Virus record (IMG/VR): IMGVR_UViG_3300008107_000735
Coordinates: 1 to 20,255 of that record
Strand: one strand, 5' to 3'
DNA: 20,255 bases
From: a virus
Below the pieces are notes generated by a model. That model did no database searches. It worked only from the letters and a program-made list of their open reading frames with translations, and was not told the origin of the DNA. Positions 1 to 6,834 of the stretch are shown piece after piece (position 1 is the stretch's first letter; each line of letters opens with the position of its first letter). Both the position numbers and the translations under genes were made by a program.

Positions 1-159
1 TGGGCAATAGTTTCTGAAATTGTAAACATTCATTGTAAAATGTATTCTGATTTGAGTAAGAAAATCTTTGAGGTAAATGTTCAGTCGTAGCACTTCTGCC
101 CTATTGCCTATAACAAGTTTATATCGGAGACTAATTTTGACCTAGCCGTTTAAAAACGC
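1..159. other. Non-coding left edge downstream of the lysis genes
   Basis: No gene of convincing length lies here. Two minus-strand ATGs near the edge (at 33 and 29) open short frames that run off the window, too short to judge. The stretch lies just past the last lysis gene, where temperate siphophage late modules often end, so it could hold the prophage end, host DNA or the start of another phage gene. It contains two inverted repeats, listed separately. No tRNA gene or clear rho-independent terminator is visible. Confidence 0.5.
3..108. repeat. Inverted repeat, arms 3-10 and 101-108
   Basis: The octamer GGCAATAG at 3-10 is exactly complementary to CTATTGCC at 101-108, with about 90 bases between. 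The right arm runs directly into TATAACAAG (109-117). Long-spaced inverted arms flanked by a TAAC/GTTA core recall the outer boxes of integron attC-like repeats, but the canonical core is not matched and the left part is cut by the window edge. A chance match of 8 bp is possible. Confidence 0.3.
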
Positions 160-162
160 CTA
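143..162. repeat. Near-perfect palindrome overlapping the last stop codon
   Basis: On the minus strand TAGGCGTTT-TT-AAACGGCTA forms two 9-nt arms pairing at 8 of 9 positions (one G-G mismatch). The first three bases are the TAG stop of the spanin-like gene. No T-run follows, so it does not look like a standard intrinsic terminator. It could protect the mRNA 3' end, act in factor-dependent termination, or bind a protein. Confidence 0.35.
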
Positions 163-768
163 TTTGACTAAAATCGTCTGGACGGAATCAACCTTAATCA
201 ATCGGTTAAGGTTGGTTACCTGACCTGTGAACTCCCAGCGGCTCCACTGCAATTTCAGAAACCACCGCTTTGGCCTTGCGCGCGTTACTACTACATAATA
301 ACGATCTCTTATTTCAAGTTTTGGCGTGTCTAAAACTGTGGCCTTGATGTTGTTGTAATCATCTCGGTAATACCAACGAAATGATCGGATTGAGTCTTTA
401 CATGGTATGTAAACCGTGTCCCTCACTATCTTATCTTCTGGCGCAAAAAACGAATCAAAAGACGAAGCCGATTGGGTGTTCTTGTAATTCTTGAATTTCT
501 TAATCCATGCCAGATCGTTACTTTCTAGCGCCTTTTTAAAATTAGCCCTATCCAAAGAAATAGCCAGTGACATGGTAACTACATCGCCTTGCGCGTTAAC
601 GTATTTTGTCGATATGTTTCGGAAGTCTTTTATGGCCGCGTCCCGGCCTATCTCGGCCTGAACTGCTCTATTTTTTTGAGCGGTTCCCCATTGAAACAAA
701 AACCAAATGACGGCCAATAGAACCGCAATGGCTACCAGTTCACGATAACGCCAGATTAATGTCATCAT
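160..768 (-). CDS. Membrane-anchored protein, probable spanin-like lysis protein
   Basis: The 202-aa product has one N-terminal membrane helix (about residues 10-27, rich in L/A/V/I/W) after a short positive start (WRYRE), then a charged, largely helical region to about residue 100 and a mixed C-terminal domain rich in aromatic and basic residues. This N-in, periplasm-out layout fits an inner-membrane spanin (Rz-like), which links the inner to the outer membrane in the last step of lysis of Gram-negative hosts. Its ATG overlaps the stop of the endolysin gene (ATGA), so the two are probably translated together. It is the last gene of the module. I recognise no catalytic motif. The role rests on topology and place in the lysis cassette; no separate outer-membrane spanin was found. 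Confidence 0.6.
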   Translation of the reverse strand: MMTLIWRYRELVAIAVLLAVIWFLFQWGTAQKNRAVQAEIGRDAAIKDFRNISTKYVNAQGDVVTMSLAISLDRANFKKALESNDLAWIKKFKNYKNTQSASSFDSFFAPEDKIVRDTVYIPCKDSIRSFRWYYRDDYNNIKATVLDTPKLEIRDRYYVVVTRARPKRWFLKLQWSRWEFTGQVTNLNRLIKVDSVQTILVK

Positions 769-1229
769 AATATATTGACAAAAGAAACTACGTGTTCGAT
801 CTTTCTCTCTCTTTGTTGAACTTGTCCACCGTTGCTATCATTCCCTTTTGACGTGTTGCCTTCAATAGTGGCAAATGTTTTGTCTTTGATTATCCAATTT
901 AAGAAAATGCCTATGTGATCTTCTTTCTTGTCAGCGTTCCAATCAAAAATAATTAAGTCCCCCGGCTGTGGGTCAAACGTTCTTTTGTAAAACTGTGGAA
1001 ACTGACGAGCGCGAATCAGTACGATAGGAACCCAAATTATGCCTTTGGCAGAGTCCATTTGTTTTGGCCATTTATAGCCAGCCATGAAATAAACCCATGA
1101 AACAAAAGCCCCACACCACGCGACACCGTTTTTTCCAAACCACTCACCATACTTGTTTAGGTTAGAACCTGCGGGTGTTTCCTTGTAGCCTATTTCTGCT
1201 TTCGCTATCTCAATTATTTTGTCTCTCAT
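765..1229 (-). CDS. CHAP-domain endolysin (peptidoglycan hydrolase)
   Basis: This 154-aa protein is a single-domain CHAP (NlpC/P60-like cysteine) amidase/endopeptidase that would cut peptidoglycan at lysis. The family signature is clear: WCGAFVSW with the putative catalytic Cys39, PGDLIIFDW (about 89-97), then DHIGIF with the putative catalytic His105, and TIEGNTS (121-127) supplying the third polar residue. The N-terminus (IAKAEIGYKETP) is also typical of phage and bacterial CHAP proteins. No signal peptide or cell-wall-binding domain is present, so release probably depends on a holin. It overlaps the holin gene upstream and the spanin-like gene downstream by ATGA, forming a tight lysis operon. 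The exact bond cleaved cannot be told from sequence. Confidence 0.9.
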   Translation of the reverse strand: MRDKIIEIAKAEIGYKETPAGSNLNKYGEWFGKNGVAWCGAFVSWVYFMAGYKWPKQMDSAKGIIWVPIVLIRARQFPQFYKRTFDPQPGDLIIFDWNADKKEDHIGIFLNWIIKDKTFATIEGNTSKGNDSNGGQVQQRERKIEHVVSFVNIL

Positions 1230-1549
1230 TTGCTATGAAAAATTTTTATCAATGCGTCTAATGCCTCTTGAAAGTTTATCTTGTAAAGAACATATTCGAC
1301 AATCTTTTCACCAGAGATTGCAATGACCGCGATAATCATTGGCTGGTATTGATGGGAGTAGTTCAATATTACATAGTCTGCAAATATCCAAGCCGAACCG
1401 ATACCGGCAAGGAAAGAGGTAATAACTATACTAACGGTTAACTTTTCCTTTTTGGATTGTACAGCAAGTTTTACCGAAACCGCCATCATAGCCCAAATCA
1501 AAGGCTTGACAATCCATGATTTTATTTCCTCACTTACGTTCTCGAACAT
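1226..1549 (-). CDS. Probable holin
   Basis: The 107-aa product has about three hydrophobic segments (about residues 12-29, 38-58 and 69-86) and a basic C-terminal tail (LIKIFHSK). The FLAGIGSAWIFADYV and IAISGEKIVEY stretches resemble small holins of Gram-negative phages, with a GxGSAW-type helix and a conserved SGEK turn. The stop overlaps the endolysin start by ATGA, the usual holin-endolysin arrangement. Such proteins form inner-membrane pores that time lysis and let the endolysin out. The start overlaps the end of the preceding membrane-protein gene by 20 nt; an internal Met-Met at residues 21-22 would give a shorter form, but the first ATG keeps the first helix intact. Confidence 0.72.
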   Translation of the reverse strand: MFENVSEEIKSWIVKPLIWAMMAVSVKLAVQSKKEKLTVSIVITSFLAGIGSAWIFADYVILNYSHQYQPMIIAVIAISGEKIVEYVLYKINFQEALDALIKIFHSK

Positions 1550-1871
1550 AAATAATGCCTGATAAAATGAATGAAATAATTATTAACAAAACATCGCTTT
1601 TTAGATACCATGTTATGCCCAAACACTTGTCTATAACACTTCCAAAAGTCAGCACAAAGAAGAAGCAAGCAACCGCCTTCATAAACTTTTCAGAAAGCAG
1701 ATAAGCGAGCAAGAAAAATAACCCGAACATCAACTCATACACTAGATTTCTAGTAGCGACAAACGAAACATATTGATCGTAGTCGGTCGAAACGTTAGGA
1801 TACACCCAACCCAATACTATTGAGTTGAGTGTATAAGCTAGTCCTAAAAGTATGAGTATTGTCAGTCTCAT
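1530..1871 (-). CDS. Small multi-pass membrane protein (possible second holin or antiholin)
   Basis: The 113-aa product is almost entirely hydrophobic: helices at about residues 3-23, 43-61, 64-78 and 91-108, ending in a basic tail (VRERK). I do not recognise the family. It sits between a 26-aa Lys-rich ORF, whose stop overlaps its start (ATGA), and the probable holin gene, which it overlaps by 20 nt, so it belongs to the lysis operon. A second pore former, an antiholin or a superinfection-exclusion protein are all possible; sequence alone does not decide. Confidence 0.6.
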   Translation of the reverse strand: MRLTILILLGLAYTLNSIVLGWVYPNVSTDYDQYVSFVATRNLVYELMFGLFFLLAYLLSEKFMKAVACFFFVLTFGSVIDKCLGITWYLKSDVLLIIISFILSGIIYVRERK

Positions 1872-1948
1872 TTTCCTTTTGGCGGCTTTGGATCAGGGTT
1901 AACTGTTTTAGTCGTAACTTTTTTCTTTGGTTTGTTTTTCTTTGCCAT
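1868..1948 (-). CDS. 26-aa Lys/Pro-rich peptide ORF
   Basis: The ORF begins ATG GCA AAG AAA AAC and encodes 26 residues: a MAKKNKPKKK start, a short Thr/Val stretch and a PDPKPPKGK end. It fills the gap between two membrane-protein genes, and its TGA overlaps the next ATG as ATGA, which argues that it is translated and couples to the downstream gene. The product has no hydrophobic segment and a high positive charge. It could be a leader peptide or a small nucleic-acid- or membrane-surface-binding peptide. The 57-aa gene between portal and protease has a similar MAKKKQQPK start. Confidence 0.5.
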   Translation of the reverse strand: MAKKNKPKKKVTTKTVNPDPKPPKGK

Positions 1949-1960
1949 ATAGATTTAAAT

Positions 1961-2233
1961 TTATTGAGTATCAGTTTTCTTTTTAAACACGTTTAGGAAA
2001 GCTCCGAATATCTGCTTGAAATATTCATCTGACATATAGCAGAGCAATAGGCCAATGAATAGCATAACTCCAGGGATCCAATCGGAGTAATTCACCTCTT
2101 GTTTCAAAGTAATAAACAACGGGGCAAGATATTTGACCGTGTACATTACAATCGATAGAACGATGAACATGATGCCAGGGTAAGTGGTCATCGGGTTTTT
2201 TTTTGGGTTTGAATTTTCTGTTAATGCTGCCAT
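1961..2233 (-). CDS. Small two-TM membrane protein (holin candidate)
   Basis: The 90-aa product has two membrane segments (about residues 19-41 and 52-67), a short polar link between them and a Lys-rich C-terminus (FKKKTDTQ). Two helices with a charged tail are common in phage holins, and it is the first of three small membrane proteins before the endolysin. I see no family-defining motif. The ATG just after the gene for the exported 111-aa protein (2 nt apart) is used; an internal Met at residue 15 (MTTYPG) is a plausible alternative start that keeps both helices. Confidence 0.55.
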   Translation of the reverse strand: MAALTENSNPKKNPMTTYPGIMFIVLSIVMYTVKYLAPLFITLKQEVNYSDWIPGVMLFIGLLLCYMSDEYFKQIFGAFLNVFKKKTDTQ

Positions 2234-2235
2234 GT

Positions 2236-2571
2236 TTAGTTTATGTTTATAGTTGGTTCTGGAACTGCTTTAATGTTCTGTTCTTTTTTATAATTCTTGT
2301 AGACCGCTCTCACAAACTCCCCAAGTACACGCTCAAACATTTGCGGTGCTGTTTCGGGGTTAATTATTTTAGGCTTGTTTACCTTGTCGGATATGCCCGT
2401 GTAAAGCGGATTGGCTACACTATCTGGATAAGGTGCGCTTGTCAATTGCTGCACCATTACACGGCTCACCTCTTGGATGTTTGTGTCTTTGATCTGCAAT
2501 TTGATCGTAGTCTTTTGAGCAAATGCCACAGAGACTATCAATGTGGCTATGAGTGTTAGTAGTGTTTTCAT
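2236..2571 (-). CDS. Small exported protein of unknown function
   Basis: The 111-aa product starts with a classic Sec signal peptide: a Lys at position 2, a hydrophobic core to about residue 15, then AFA|Q with cleavage expected after Ala18 and Gln at +1, the pattern usual in Bacteroidota. The mature part (about 93 residues) is polar, with no Cys, no further membrane segment and a helical stretch near FERVLGEFVRAVYKNYKK (83-100). It lies between the large exported fibre-like gene (1 nt upstream) and the membrane-protein genes of the lysis region. Function unknown; periplasmic or outer-surface location is inferred from the signal only. A periplasmic partner of the lysis or fibre genes is possible. 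Confidence 0.6.
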   Translation of the reverse strand: MKTLLTLIATLIVSVAFAQKTTIKLQIKDTNIQEVSRVMVQQLTSAPYPDSVANPLYTGISDKVNKPKIINPETAPQMFERVLGEFVRAVYKNYKKEQNIKAVPEPTININ

Positions 2572-2572
2572 G

Positions 2573-4417
2573 TTAAAATCCTCTGTATCCGTTTGAAGTT
2601 ATGTAAATCGTTCCGCTCGTCATTGTTGTAGGTATCAAAAAGTTAGTAATCATATTTGCTATACCTCTTAATGGGTTAGGAAAAGTAATTATAGTTGATT
2701 GCGGAATACCTGACGATCTAAAGTGTTGTTGGTATAATATTCTATACATGGTCGTTCCCGTGTAAGCTACCGATGGGACTACGTTTGAACCTCCAATTGT
2801 TAAGGCAAAATTGAAAGTAGTTGCAGAGCCTACCGAGGTGACGTAATAGACTGTATTTGTTGATACTCCCGTACCTGCTGCCAACGCTGTGAATACAACC
2901 GCGTCACCTATTTTCAAGTCATGCGAAGTTGATGTAGTGCATAACCCCGTTGTAATGGCAATAGACGAAACTGTCAACGCTCCGTCTAATATCCATGCAA
3001 CCCCACCAGTACCTAGCGCGTCCGTTGATATTACTAATTGACTTATATAATTTCTAACGCTTGCCGTTCCCGATGCTGGAACAAATTGCTGCACCGTTGT
3101 CGTACTTGCAACCGTTGAAAAGTTGAAAGCATAATCTAATTCGGCTGTTGAACTTTGTTTAATAATTAATTGCTGACCTGATGTTACACCAACGTCTGAA
3201 GCCTCACCTGCCACCAATGTATTATCCTGTGTAGCTATGGTTGTAGGAACTACCCTTGCACCAATCCTTACTGGGTTTCCTGTTGATGCAGTTGAATGAG
3301 CAGTTTGTCCACCTGTTAATGTCGTACTTGCTACCGTTGCCGTTACAGTTCCTGAAACTGGCTGTGTAGCCAAAGCAACTCCTCGCATAATCTCAACGGG
3401 TAAGGCTGCGCCTACGTGCATAGGCTTAACATCTTGAATCGCTACATCTGTATTTGCATAATGCGAAACGCTGATTAATCCAATTGTCCAAGTGGTTGCG
3501 GATGGCGCTGTTGATCCGTTGGCAATTCTTATTTGAAGTCTTAGATTCTTATCATCTGGAATATTTTCGTTTCTATTTGCTCTAATTGTTTGCTGAATTG
3601 TGGTGGCGCTGGCCACAAGTTGATCGGCAAAGGTTGAAATAAGATCGTTACCAGTAATTATAGCCATGTGTCCCGGTGAGGCGGTCGTATTAATCGTTGC
3701 TGCGGTTACGCCCGTTGCCCATCCATTTCTTTGAGTGTCAAAGTTAGCGCTTGTAGGAGTTGCACCAGTGTAATGAAGTTGGTAGTAATTCCAACCAAAT
3801 GCCGAACAAGTACCAGTGCCTGCGGCAAATCCTGAAACTGTAAACGTAATGTTGTCACCGCTTACCGATGCGATAGGATAACGACCAGATAAGAATGTTC
3901 CCGTTCCTGAAAACAGTCCTAAGTACATTGATTGCCCCACGTTTTCGGCTGTGAACCCGTGACCACTTGGAAATGTTACTACTATTACCGTGGCCGAGCT
4001 TATGGTATAGGCAAGCCCGTCACCTATTACGTCAACCAGTTCGACAAAAAAGTTATTGTTTGCGTTACGTTGTGATAGCGTTGAACGCGCTCTTAATCGA
4101 ATGCCTCCTATCCAAGATTCATTTGATCGTATAATTGTTTCACTTCTTGCGGTTGTACCTGCTAAAATTACAAGATTACCACCTGTCTGATCTACATCCA
4201 TACCAGCACCTATACCACCTACAATAGTACCCCAGTCTGAATCTACCGAGTTGGAAAGAGCCTTAGTAAATCCGATTCGGTCAATGTCTTGAGGTATCTG
4301 CCTGACTAACATTGCAGACTCATCGCCCTGTGGTGTTGTCGAAAGTTTAGGCGCACCGTTGTAAGGCTGTGATAATGCAGCCGTTGAAATAAGTAAAAAG
4401 AAAAATATTTTTTTCAT
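2573..4417 (-). CDS. Large exported fibre-like beta protein
   Basis: The 614-aa product begins with a Sec signal peptide (Lys-Lys, Phe/Leu/Ile core, LS|Q with cleavage after about residue 16). The rest is rich in Thr, Ser, Gly, Val and Ile with almost no charged clusters, as in phage fibres and appendage proteins. Segments like SGHGFTAENVGQ (151-162) and SHDLKIGDAVVF (about 497-508) look like repeated beta modules, and a PVSGTVTATV stretch links them. The composition and the position behind the tip-protein genes suggest a virion-surface adhesin or fibre, but the signal peptide instead predicts export by the host. It is 3 nt from the 653-aa fibre-like gene and 1 nt from the 111-aa gene. No catalytic motif is seen. 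Confidence 0.65.
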   Translation of the reverse strand: MKKIFFFLLISTAALSQPYNGAPKLSTTPQGDESAMLVRQIPQDIDRIGFTKALSNSVDSDWGTIVGGIGAGMDVDQTGGNLVILAGTTARSETIIRSNESWIGGIRLRARSTLSQRNANNNFFVELVDVIGDGLAYTISSATVIVVTFPSGHGFTAENVGQSMYLGLFSGTGTFLSGRYPIASVSGDNITFTVSGFAAGTGTCSAFGWNYYQLHYTGATPTSANFDTQRNGWATGVTAATINTTASPGHMAIITGNDLISTFADQLVASATTIQQTIRANRNENIPDDKNLRLQIRIANGSTAPSATTWTIGLISVSHYANTDVAIQDVKPMHVGAALPVEIMRGVALATQPVSGTVTATVASTTLTGGQTAHSTASTGNPVRIGARVVPTTIATQDNTLVAGEASDVGVTSGQQLIIKQSSTAELDYAFNFSTVASTTTVQQFVPASGTASVRNYISQLVISTDALGTGGVAWILDGALTVSSIAITTGLCTTSTSHDLKIGDAVVFTALAAGTGVSTNTVYYVTSVGSATTFNFALTIGGSNVVPSVAYTGTTMYRILYQQHFRSSGIPQSTIITFPNPLRGIANMITNFLIPTTMTSGTIYITSNGYRGF

Positions 4418-4420
4418 TTG

Positions 4421-6382
4421 TTAGTTAGTTATAATCCATCGTCCATCAATTCGCTCCATGTGACATGGAACGTTATAAAGTAATTCAGTTACCACCGTCA
4501 CCCGATCTGCTAGGTAAACTGTCGCGCCAGTGAAACTCCACACTCTTGTATCTTCTGTGTTATAAAATTTCATTACGTCACCATTAGCACCCGTTGGAAT
4601 TGTTATCACTCGGTTAGTAGAAGCTACCCCGTCTAAAATATTGTGAACCCCGTTTAGTGTGGCTGTGAAATTTGCGTCCGTTGCGTTGGCTACAAGTGTG
4701 GTAGGTGCGTAGTATGTACCGCCACCACCTGCTGTTAAATCATAAGTAGTACCTCCAGGAACTCTCCACATTGGTAAAAATGTAGATGGATCAGTGTAGA
4801 AGAAAGCACCTGCTGTTGGATTACCTGTTGGCGCGGCTGTGGCTACACCAACAAACATTCCTTTTTGCATTGATTGAAAGTTTACCGTTGGAAGACTTAT
4901 AAGTGATAAATTACCATTGACACCCGTACCCGATTTTTCCCCTATTCCTAAGTAAACATTACCACTACTTCCATTTCCACCGGAAACAGACGCACTATAA
5001 ATTTGGACATCACCAGTAGATCCACCACTTCTAGGGCCTGATCTAAACCATGCAGCCGATCCAGCATTTGATTGAAATATTGCATTACCTGTATTACCTT
5101 GAAATATAGCATCTCCACCAGTAGAGCTTTGTACCTGAAAAGACCCACCCGATTTAACATCTATAATTAATCCAACATTAGTTGCACTTCCTGTTGCAGA
5201 TATTGTTCTTGTTGATCCAGATAAACTTGTTCCTAAATTTAGGTTACCTGTAGCATCAGCAAATACTCCACTTGGTACAGCATTAGTACCATTGCTCATC
5301 ATCAACTCGTTGTTAGCTGCTGTGTTGGTTAAAAAAGAAAATGGTGACCAACCTGTACCATTATGAAAATAAGGTACGTTGGTGTCTACTGTCAACATTC
5401 CGTTTACAGGAGTTGTGATAGATGCTCTAGTAGCCTCTGTGAGTTTTAAAGCAAGCGTTGAACTGGTTAAATCCAATAAAGCACTTGTAGCAGGTGAAGA
5501 TGTGCCTATGCCAAGCTGTCCACTTGAATTTAATGTCATTTTTTCTGCAACACCCACTCCAGTTCCAAATTTAATTTTACCCGAAGGAGTTGCAAAAGCA
5601 ATGTCATCTACGCTATACATATAAGCAGTTGATGATGTGATAACACCAAATGATCCGCTAGCAGAGCCCGCTTTCCCAAAGTCAACAGTTTGACCTATAC
5701 TATTTTTTGCTTGGAAAAAAGAATACCCAGAATTAGACCCACACTCAACCCTTACAACCGCATCAGATGACGTTTTATTTACATGAATACGTGCATCAGT
5801 ATCGGGGGTAGTTCCTACACCTAAATTTTTGTTTGTGTTATCCCAAATAAGATTAGAATCATCCCCTATCGTAGTCCCTGATGTTGCAAATGTTACACGC
5901 CCAGAGGTGAGGCCAGAGATGCCACCACCTCCACCACTTCCAGCAATATTTCGTACCTGAAAACTTGTTCCATCATACCATAACACTTTAGACTCGTTTG
6001 CTAAAATATCTCCTGTTGCCAGATCGGTAGTAACGCTTTTCTTTAATGACTTTGCGCCTAGCGGAGAGCCGGACGATCCGGTTATGTTGATTGTCGAAGC
6101 TCCTGAATTAGCGTTTAGAAATTGAACTGGTACAGTTAGTCCAAATAAATAAGACGTGACGTAAGGTATTGTTACCGTGTATGTGTTCGTTCCGACTGCT
6201 ATAAACGGTTGTATTCTTGACTCCTTACTGTCTGTGATCTGGTCGTTAATCAGCGAGTGATTAGCGCGGGTAACGTTTGTTGAATTACGGATTAAGTTAT
6301 TCGTGTTCGTCTTTATCGTTGCGTCAGGTGTCTGAGCAAACAATGAAAGAGGAAGGAATAAAAGGAAAAGAAGTTTTTTCAT
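4421..6382 (-). CDS. Tail-fibre-like protein with Sec signal peptide
   Basis: The 653-aa product has a strong signal peptide (MKKLLFLLFL..., FA|Q, cleavage after residue 16), then a Thr/Asn/Ser-rich region, a Gly linker at 147-154 and a long repetitive beta region. Two copies of a LGVGTTPD/LGIGTSSP motif (187-194, 290-297), an FHNGTGW motif (339-345) and short FQxN repeats near 427-439 (GDAIFQGN, GNAIFQSN) are typical of trimeric tail fibres. The C-terminus (about 555-653) looks like a separate globular domain, possibly the receptor-binding tip. No chaperone/autoprotease motif was recognised. The signal peptide is unusual for a virion fibre, which is normally assembled in the cytoplasm. Confidence 0.72.
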   Translation of the reverse strand: MKKLLFLLFLPLSLFAQTPDATIKTNTNNLIRNSTNVTRANHSLINDQITDSKESRIQPFIAVGTNTYTVTIPYVTSYLFGLTVPVQFLNANSGASTINITGSSGSPLGAKSLKKSVTTDLATGDILANESKVLWYDGTSFQVRNIAGSGGGGGISGLTSGRVTFATSGTTIGDDSNLIWDNTNKNLGVGTTPDTDARIHVNKTSSDAVVRVECGSNSGYSFFQAKNSIGQTVDFGKAGSASGSFGVITSSTAYMYSVDDIAFATPSGKIKFGTGVGVAEKMTLNSSGQLGIGTSSPATSALLDLTSSTLALKLTEATRASITTPVNGMLTVDTNVPYFHNGTGWSPFSFLTNTAANNELMMSNGTNAVPSGVFADATGNLNLGTSLSGSTRTISATGSATNVGLIIDVKSGGSFQVQSSTGGDAIFQGNTGNAIFQSNAGSAAWFRSGPRSGGSTGDVQIYSASVSGGNGSSGNVYLGIGEKSGTGVNGNLSLISLPTVNFQSMQKGMFVGVATAAPTGNPTAGAFFYTDPSTFLPMWRVPGGTTYDLTAGGGGTYYAPTTLVANATDANFTATLNGVHNILDGVASTNRVITIPTGANGDVMKFYNTEDTRVWSFTGATVYLADRVTVVTELLYNVPCHMERIDGRWIITN

Positions 6383-6389
6383 GAAGTAT

Positions 6390-6833
6390 TTAATTGTTTA
6401 GAAATAATTCATCAATGAGTGCGTTTCTAAAAGAATCCCTTTTGTATTCATAGTAATAGGAGCCAGAGTTCATTATGGAAAATGTCAATGTATGCTTTCT
6501 GTTTAGCAACGCATGACCCAATTCGTGCATTACCAACCTTTCCACAAAAATTGTATCTCCATCAGTAAGGAATTTATCATACTGTTTTTTGTTTATGAGA
6601 ACAACTATTTGATCTCCTACCATTTGAACTTCTCCAAGATTTGACGGGTCAACTGCAAGGTCATCTACAATTGCAATCAAATTGCTTTTTTGTAATTCGA
6701 CTCCTCTTTTCTCACCCTCTTGATAGAATTTATCTACAGATTGCTTTAATAAAGGATCGATTTTAAACTCGACCTCTTGATCAAAAGAATCGCATGAAAC
6801 GAAAAGCAAGAAAGCAAACAATACTTTTTTCAT
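6390..6833 (-). CDS. Putative lipoprotein zinc metallopeptidase (HELGH)
   Basis: The 147-aa product starts with a lipoprotein-type signal (KK, hydrophobic core, LLFVSC with the lipidated Cys at 14). Residues 103-107 are HELGH, the HExxH zinc-binding motif, followed by His114 (third-ligand candidate, spaced one residue further than in classical metzincins) and a SIMN Met-turn-like motif at 119-122. The set resembles small Bacteroidota matrixin/metzincin-like lipoproteins. It would sit in the periplasm or on the outer membrane, with an unknown substrate. It lies within the fibre genes, 1 nt after the 197-aa fibre gene and 7 nt before the 653-aa fibre gene, so it could process fibres, receptor or cell-envelope proteins, or act during lysogeny. 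Activity is inferred from motifs only. Confidence 0.7.
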   Translation of the reverse strand: MKKVLFAFLLFVSCDSFDQEVEFKIDPLLKQSVDKFYQEGEKRGVELQKSNLIAIVDDLAVDPSNLGEVQMVGDQIVVLINKKQYDKFLTDGDTIFVERLVMHELGHALLNRKHTLTFSIMNSGSYYYEYKRDSFRNALIDELFLNN

Positions 6834-6834
6834 T

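Noticed and set aside
2203-2559. 118-aa plus-strand ORF
   Set aside because: It lies opposite the 111-aa exported protein gene, which has a clear signal peptide and fits the operon; the plus-strand product has no recognisable features.
4948-5160. 70-aa minus-strand ORF
   Set aside because: It lies inside the fibre gene in another frame with no start context; it is a by-product of repetitive coding sequence.
2573-6382. Diversity-generating retroelement acting on the fibre genes
   Set aside because: No reverse transcriptase gene or template/variable repeat pair is visible in the window.
4421-6382. Bacterial surface adhesin operon instead of phage genes
   Set aside because: The genes are continuous with an unmistakable phage head-tail-lysis series on the same strand and within a few nt of their neighbours.
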